37,335 nucleotides of DNA from the NCBI RefSeq assembly GCF_028689845.1, contig NZ_JAQVCH010000003.1:104887-142221 (forward strand), in the 5' to 3' direction. This document shows positions 33,369 to 37,335 of the stretch, piece by piece. Source of the stretch: Flavobacterium sp. GTDB taxonomy: Bacteria > Bacteroidota > Bacteroidia > Flavobacteriales > Flavobacteriaceae. The notes beneath the pieces are model-generated. The model was not told where the DNA came from. It searched no databases and was given only the letters and a program-made list of their open reading frames with translations. Position numbers and translations under genes: made by a program. Each line of letters begins with the position of its first letter. Position 1 is the stretch's first letter.

Positions 33369-35285
33369 ATGCTAAACATTCACAATTTATCGGTTTCTTT
33401 TGGTGGCACTTATTTATTTGAAGAAGTCACTTTTCGATTAGGCTCTGGCGATAGAGTAGGTCTGGTAGGAAAAAATGGAGCCGGAAAATCGACGATGCTA
33501 AAAATTTTAGCTGGTGATTTTAAGCCAGATTCAGGTCAAATTGCCACAGAGAAGGAAGTAAAAATGGGTTTTCTTCGTCAAGATATCGATTTTGAACTTG
33601 GCCGAACAGTATTAGAAGAAGCCTACCAAGCTTTTGAAGACATTAAGAAAACCGAGTACCGAATTGAGGAAATTAACCATCAATTGGTCACACGAACCGA
33701 TTATGAAAGTCAAATTTATTCGGAATTTATTGATGAATTAAGCGATGCCACGCATCATTATGAAGTTTTAGGCGGATATAATTATGTAGGCGATACAGAA
33801 AAAATTCTTTTAGGTTTAGGATTTAAAAGAGAAGATTTCAATAACCAAACCGATACGTTTTCTGGCGGTTGGCGAATGCGAATTGAATTAGCAAAATTAT
33901 TACTTCAAACAAATGATATTTTATTACTCGATGAGCCTACCAATCACTTGGATATTGAAAGTATCATTTGGTTAGAAGGCTTTTTAAGAAATTTTCCCGG
34001 CGTAGTGGTCATCGTTTCACACGATAAAATGTTTTTAGATAATGTAACAAATAGAACCATCGAGATTTCCTTAGGGAAAGCCTATGATTTTAATAAACCG
34101 TATTCACAATATTTACTTTTACGAGAAGAAATTCGCGAAAAGCAATTGGCAACGCAGAAAAATCAAGCTAAAAAAATTGAAGAAACGGAGAAGTTGATTG
34201 AAAAATTTCGTGCCAAAGCGAGTAAAGCTTCCATGGCTCAATCCTTAATTAAAAAATTAGATAAAGTAGAACGAATTGAAGTTGATGAAGATGACAATTC
34301 GGTGATGAATATTTCTTTTCCACTCTCGCAAACTCCAGGAAGAGTCGTGATAGAAGCGGAACATGTTACTAAAGCGTATGGCGATAAAACTATTTTAAAA
34401 GATATTTCGCTTTTGGTTGAACGCGGCAGTAAAATTGCATTCGTAGGTCAAAACGGACAAGGAAAGTCGACCTTTATCAAAGCGATTGTCAATGAATTTA
34501 AATATGACGGAACCATTAAATTGGGTCACAACGTTCAGTTGGGATATTTTGCCCAAAATCAAGCGGAATATTTAGATGGCGAAATTACTTTGTTAGAAAC
34601 CATGGTCAATGCCGCTACCGATGGCAATCGGGCTAGAGTGCGAGACATGTTGGGCTCTTTTTTATTCCGAGGGGATGATGTTGAAAAGAAAGTAAAAGTG
34701 CTTTCTGGAGGTGAACGTAATCGACTGGCATTGTGTAAGTTGTTATTGCAACCCATCAACGTTTTATTAATGGATGAGCCAACCAATCACTTGGATATTA
34801 AGTCTAAGAATGTATTGAAAGCGGCGTTAAATAAATTTGAAGGCACCTTATTATTGGTTTCGCATGATAGAGATTTTCTGCAAGGAATGGCCAATACCGT
34901 GTATGAATTTAAAGACCAAAAAATTAGAGAATATTTGGGCGATATTAATTTCTTCTTAGAGCAACGTAATGCGATTAATATGCGTGAAATTGAAAAGAAA
35001 GATGTTGTTACTGCTGCTCCAATTCAAAAAGGACCAAAGACGATTTCGTATGAAGATCAAAAGAAAAATAAGGCATTACAAAACCGACTAAGTAAAGTAG
35101 AAAGCTTAATCAAACAACTGGAAATCGCTTTGCAAAATGACGATAAAGCCTTGGCATCCAACTATGATAAACACATTGAAGATGCAAGTTTTTTTATGGC
35201 TTACACCAAAAAGAAAGAAGAATTGGATGCTTTATTAGAAGAATGGGAAACAATTCAATTGGAAATTGAAACGATAAATTCCTAA
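33369..35285 (+). CDS. ABC-F family ATPase (Uup/EttA-like translation factor)
   Basis: A soluble protein of 638 residues with two ABC ATPase domains and no membrane segments. Domain 1 has Walker A GKNGAGKST, signature FSGGWRMRIELAKLL and Walker B ILLLDEPTNHLD. Domain 2 has GQNGQGKST, LSGGERNRLALCKLL and VLLMDEPTNHLD. A charged linker (about 250-300) joins them, and the C-terminal 80 residues form a coiled coil, as in Uup. ABC-F proteins act on the ribosome; Uup members also bind DNA. ATG at 33369 gives MLNIHNLSVSFGGTYLFEEV, a normal start; an earlier in-frame ATG at 33303 lies in the divergent promoter. It is not obviously a resistance-type member. Confidence 0.95.
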   Translation: MLNIHNLSVSFGGTYLFEEVTFRLGSGDRVGLVGKNGAGKSTMLKILAGDFKPDSGQIATEKEVKMGFLRQDIDFELGRTVLEEAYQAFEDIKKTEYRIEEINHQLVTRTDYESQIYSEFIDELSDATHHYEVLGGYNYVGDTEKILLGLGFKREDFNNQTDTFSGGWRMRIELAKLLLQTNDILLLDEPTNHLDIESIIWLEGFLRNFPGVVVIVSHDKMFLDNVTNRTIEISLGKAYDFNKPYSQYLLLREEIREKQLATQKNQAKKIEETEKLIEKFRAKASKASMAQSLIKKLDKVERIEVDEDDNSVMNISFPLSQTPGRVVIEAEHVTKAYGDKTILKDISLLVERGSKIAFVGQNGQGKSTFIKAIVNEFKYDGTIKLGHNVQLGYFAQNQAEYLDGEITLLETMVNAATDGNRARVRDMLGSFLFRGDDVEKKVKVLSGGERNRLALCKLLLQPINVLLMDEPTNHLDIKSKNVLKAALNKFEGTLLLVSHDRDFLQGMANTVYEFKDQKIREYLGDINFFLEQRNAINMREIEKKDVVTAAPIQKGPKTISYEDQKKNKALQNRLSKVESLIKQLEIALQNDDKALASNYDKHIEDASFFMAYTKKKEELDALLEEWETIQLEIETINS

Positions 35286-35302
35286 GTTATATTCAAAATA
35301 GA

Positions 35303-35692
35303 ATGAAAATTCAGAAAAATTTGCATTTACTTATTTCAACTCTAATCGTTGTCCCGGCAGCGTTAATCTATGGATTGTTTCCAGAACAATCGCTGCCAAT
35401 AATGTTTGATTTTCATGTTGAAACAACCGATTTAAAAAATGTTTTTCGTGCTATTTTAGGTTTATATTTGGCTTTTTCACTACTGTGGATAATGGGAATT
35501 TTAAATTCCTCGTTGTGGAAAGTAGCCACGCTTTCTAATTTTGTCTTTATGACCGGTTTAGTTTTTGGACGAATTTTTAGTATGCTCGTTGATGGTCTTC
35601 CTTCACCAGCTTTTACTTTTGGAGTTCTAGGAGAATTAATTTTAGCGATTTTTGCTTTTTTACAGTATCAAAAATTTAAGGATTTTCCTTAA
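35303..35692 (+). CDS. DUF4345 family small membrane protein
   Basis: A 129-residue protein with four predicted membrane helices (about 8-25, 45-66, 71-91 and 101-121). The loop with FRAILGLYLAFSLLWIMG and the small-residue-rich final helix match DUF4345 as I know it. The function is unknown. It starts 17 bases after the ABC-F stop, so is probably cotranscribed. Its 3' end overlaps the convergent acyltransferase gene by 17 bases. Confidence 0.75.
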   Translation: MKIQKNLHLLISTLIVVPAALIYGLFPEQSLPIMFDFHVETTDLKNVFRAILGLYLAFSLLWIMGILNSSLWKVATLSNFVFMTGLVFGRIFSMLVDGLPSPAFTFGVLGELILAIFAFLQYQKFKDFP

Positions 35693-36833
35693 ACGGATTG
35701 CGTTCTTTCCACGTTGATTTAGGCTCTAAACTTGCAAAAAACGTACTCATATTGAGATTTATTAATCGGTTAGAATGCTGAATCAAACCTGTCATTTTTT
35801 CTGGCTTTGCTCCAATTGAACTCTTGATTTCTAACGCAGTTCTAGCAAATACAATTTCTTTAAACCCTTTGTTAATAGAGTAGGCAACCATATCATAAAG
35901 CATATTTAAATACAACATTTTTTCACGTTGAATTTGCTCATCGTATCCTAAAAAATAAGTATCCATTTGGTCACCATTTTTTACTAAGGTGTTAAAACCA
36001 ATGAGTTCTCCTTTTTCAAAATAACCGTAAAATAAAAATTTATCCTTTAGTTTTTCCTTCATCATCCTGAAATGGTTTTTTGCCAAGAAAAAGGTGTTAA
36101 ATGGAGCATTCAAGGCCACGTGATGATACAATTCATAAATCGTATCTTCCAAGAAAATAATCGCATTTAAGTCCAATTTTTGTTTTTCAATTCCTTCTCC
36201 TTTTTTCCGACATCGTTTGTACTGGTCGCGGTATTTTTTAGTTAAAGAACTCAAATAATCGTCAAATGTTTTCCAATGATCCCATGAGCAGAAAACCATA
36301 TTGGGTTGGGTTGTAAACCGATAAAAATTCGAAAAAATTGGCGTCGAAAAAGCAGTAAGCTCTTCTTGGTTAAAATCTTTAAAAGTGGTAAGATGTGTTT
36401 TTAATCCTTGCTTTTTTAAATTTTCTCGAATGGCTAAACTTGCTAGATGTAAAACTTCAACTCCTTTAACAAGATTAACTTCTATTGAAAAACAAAAGGC
36501 ATTTTGACCTGTGAGCATGTTGTTTCCAATAAATAAAACATGAGCTCCAAAATTTCTAAAAATTATATTTCTAAAAAATGTTTTGATGCATTTATCACGT
36601 TCTCCAAAGGATTCCAATTGATTTAAATTTAAAAACTGTGCTAATGAAATACCAACTAGTTTTGTGTTTTCAAATAAGCCAATATAAAAACATTGCATAT
36701 TTAATGGAGCAGATTGTTCTAATGCTTCTAAATACGGGATCGATAAAAAAACATTCGATGCAGCAAGGTTATTCCATTGATCTGGAAGTTGGCTGACTGT
36801 TTCGTAAAGTGTAAAAGTATAAGTGGAATTCAA
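35676..36833 (-). CDS. GNAT-superfamily (BioF2/FemAB-like) acyltransferase
   Basis: Probable acyl- or aminoacyl-transferase of about 385 residues. Features are an N-terminal half opening YTFTLYETVSQLPDQWNNLA and a C-terminal GNAT-like core with SSLTKKYRDQYKRCRKKGE, FYGYFEKGELIGFNTLVK and YLNMLYDMVAYSINKGFKE followed by VFARTALEIKSSIGA. This arrangement resembles peptidoglycan or lipid-modifying FemAB-like enzymes. The exact substrate is unknown. No ATG is present in the first 60 codons. The frame is open from a TTG at 36885-36887, but a TTG at 36831-36833 gives the family-like start MNSTYTFTLYETV. The start is therefore uncertain. Confidence 0.7.
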   Translation of the reverse strand: MNSTYTFTLYETVSQLPDQWNNLAASNVFLSIPYLEALEQSAPLNMQCFYIGLFENTKLVGISLAQFLNLNQLESFGERDKCIKTFFRNIIFRNFGAHVLFIGNNMLTGQNAFCFSIEVNLVKGVEVLHLASLAIRENLKKQGLKTHLTTFKDFNQEELTAFSTPIFSNFYRFTTQPNMVFCSWDHWKTFDDYLSSLTKKYRDQYKRCRKKGEGIEKQKLDLNAIIFLEDTIYELYHHVALNAPFNTFFLAKNHFRMMKEKLKDKFLFYGYFEKGELIGFNTLVKNGDQMDTYFLGYDEQIQREKMLYLNMLYDMVAYSINKGFKEIVFARTALEIKSSIGAKPEKMTGLIQHSNRLINLNMSTFFASLEPKSTWKERNPFKENP

Positions 36834-36921
36834 AAAATAAAGAGTTTCGTAATAAGTGGATAAAGTTAAAGTATATTGAAAAAACAAGAATCTTTTTTAA
36901 CTTTATATAAAATTATAAATT

Positions 36922-37197
36922 ATGAATTATTCTGTAAACAGCATTCAAGAAAAAATTAAGGACTTAAACGGTTGGGATTTTAAAAATAATACGCTTGAAA
37001 AAAAGTATGAATTTAAAAATTTCACAGAAGCAATGGGTTTTCTTATCCAACTTGCTTTTCTTGCCGAAAAGCAAAATCATCATCCCGAAATTGTAAACGT
37101 GTATAACAAAGTGACACTCCGCTTATCCACGCATGACCAAGATGGCGTTACCGACAAGGATTTTACATTGGCGGCTGCAATTGATGGGCTAAATTAA
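36922..37197 (+). CDS. phhB: Pterin-4a-carbinolamine dehydratase
   Basis: Dehydrates 4a-hydroxytetrahydrobiopterin, regenerating the cofactor of aromatic amino-acid hydroxylases. The 91-residue protein is full length, with the family motif EKQNHHPEIVNVYNKVTLRL (His53, His54, Pro55) and the second active-site part STHDQDGVTDKD (His71; relatives often have HDxGGxT). The aromatic hydroxylase partner is not in this window. It diverges from the acyltransferase gene and its stop overlaps the end of the minus-strand DUF1761-like gene by four bases. Confidence 0.93.
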   Translation: MNYSVNSIQEKIKDLNGWDFKNNTLEKKYEFKNFTEAMGFLIQLAFLAEKQNHHPEIVNVYNKVTLRLSTHDQDGVTDKDFTLAAAIDGLN

Positions 37198-37335
37198 ACC
37201 CATCCACATACAATAGCTCCCATTATCGTCATGCTTACTGTCCAATAGCCAGCATGAATAAAAATATATTTCCAAGACTTTCGTTCAAATAACCCGTTGA
37301 TAGCAACCATCGGTAAGGCCAAAAATAAACCGCTC
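37194..37335 (-). CDS. 3' end of a DUF1761-like membrane protein gene (truncated by window edge)
   Basis: The minus-strand frame from 37334 to the stop at 37194-37196 encodes 46 residues: LFLALPMVAINGLFERKS, then WKYIFIHAGYWTVSMTIMG, ending in GAIVCGWV. The FERKSWKYI...GYW...MGAI pattern resembles the C-terminus of DUF1761 proteins, which have four membrane helices. The start lies beyond the window. The call is based on this fragment alone. Confidence 0.55.
   Translation of the reverse strand, partial: SGLFLALPMVAINGLFERKSWKYIFIHAGYWTVSMTIMGAIVCGWV

Overview
The window is a gene-dense, AT-rich stretch of a Bacteroidota chromosome, most likely Flavobacterium or a close relative in the Flavobacteriaceae. 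The reasons are a complete gliding/type IX secretion block gldKLMN, a short primary sigma factor without region 1.1, the exosortase variant XrtF, SusC/CirA-style outer-membrane receptors with an N-terminal carboxypeptidase-like domain, and repeated promoter -7 boxes of the Bacteroidota form TANNTTTG. There are no rRNA, tRNA, CRISPR, phage or insertion-sequence features, and no gene-free gap longer than about 235 bases. Most of the window reads as core genome.

Layout. 1-6.3 kb (minus strand): rpoD, an outer-membrane beta-barrel receptor, pnp and rpsO, with strong hairpin terminators after pnp and rpsO. 6.5-9.7 kb (minus): redox and repair genes: a CPGC redoxin overlapping msrB by one base, the AMPylating pseudokinase selO, and a GAF-type free methionine sulfoxide reductase. 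9.7-12.9 kb (plus): xrtF with its overlapping partner gene, then an ATP-cone/restriction-nuclease fusion overlapping a beta-CASP metallo-ribonuclease gene. 13.0-16.1 kb (plus): a three-gene, cysteine-pair-rich operon (HYC_CC_PP protein, TonB-dependent receptor, periplasmic HMA metal-binding protein). 16.1-23.1 kb (minus): groES-groL; a sigma-54 activator, lptE, TPR protein, secG run; miaB. 23.3-31.9 kb (plus): topA, an arginase-family protein with broken metal site, then gldK, gldL, gldM, gldN closed by a strong terminator. 31.9-37.3 kb: a DAO-type FAD oxidoreductase, DUF983 protein, an ABC-F ATPase, DUF4345 protein, a GNAT-like acyltransferase, a pterin dehydratase, and the 3' end of a DUF1761-like gene running off the right edge.

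How genes work together. GldL and GldM form the proton-driven motor and GldK and GldN the outer ring of the type IX secretion/gliding machine. LptE and SecG serve envelope assembly. MsrB, the redoxin, SelO and the GAF reductase suggest a locus for oxidised methionine and thiol stress. The 13-16 kb operon looks like outer-membrane metal import or handling.

The least explained parts are the ATP-cone nuclease plus beta-CASP pair, the arginase-like pseudoenzyme between topA and gldK, and the XrtF pair with no visible substrate. Start codons were moved downstream in several genes where the first in-frame start gives an N-terminus unlike the family. All family calls come from reading motifs by eye; no database search was run.
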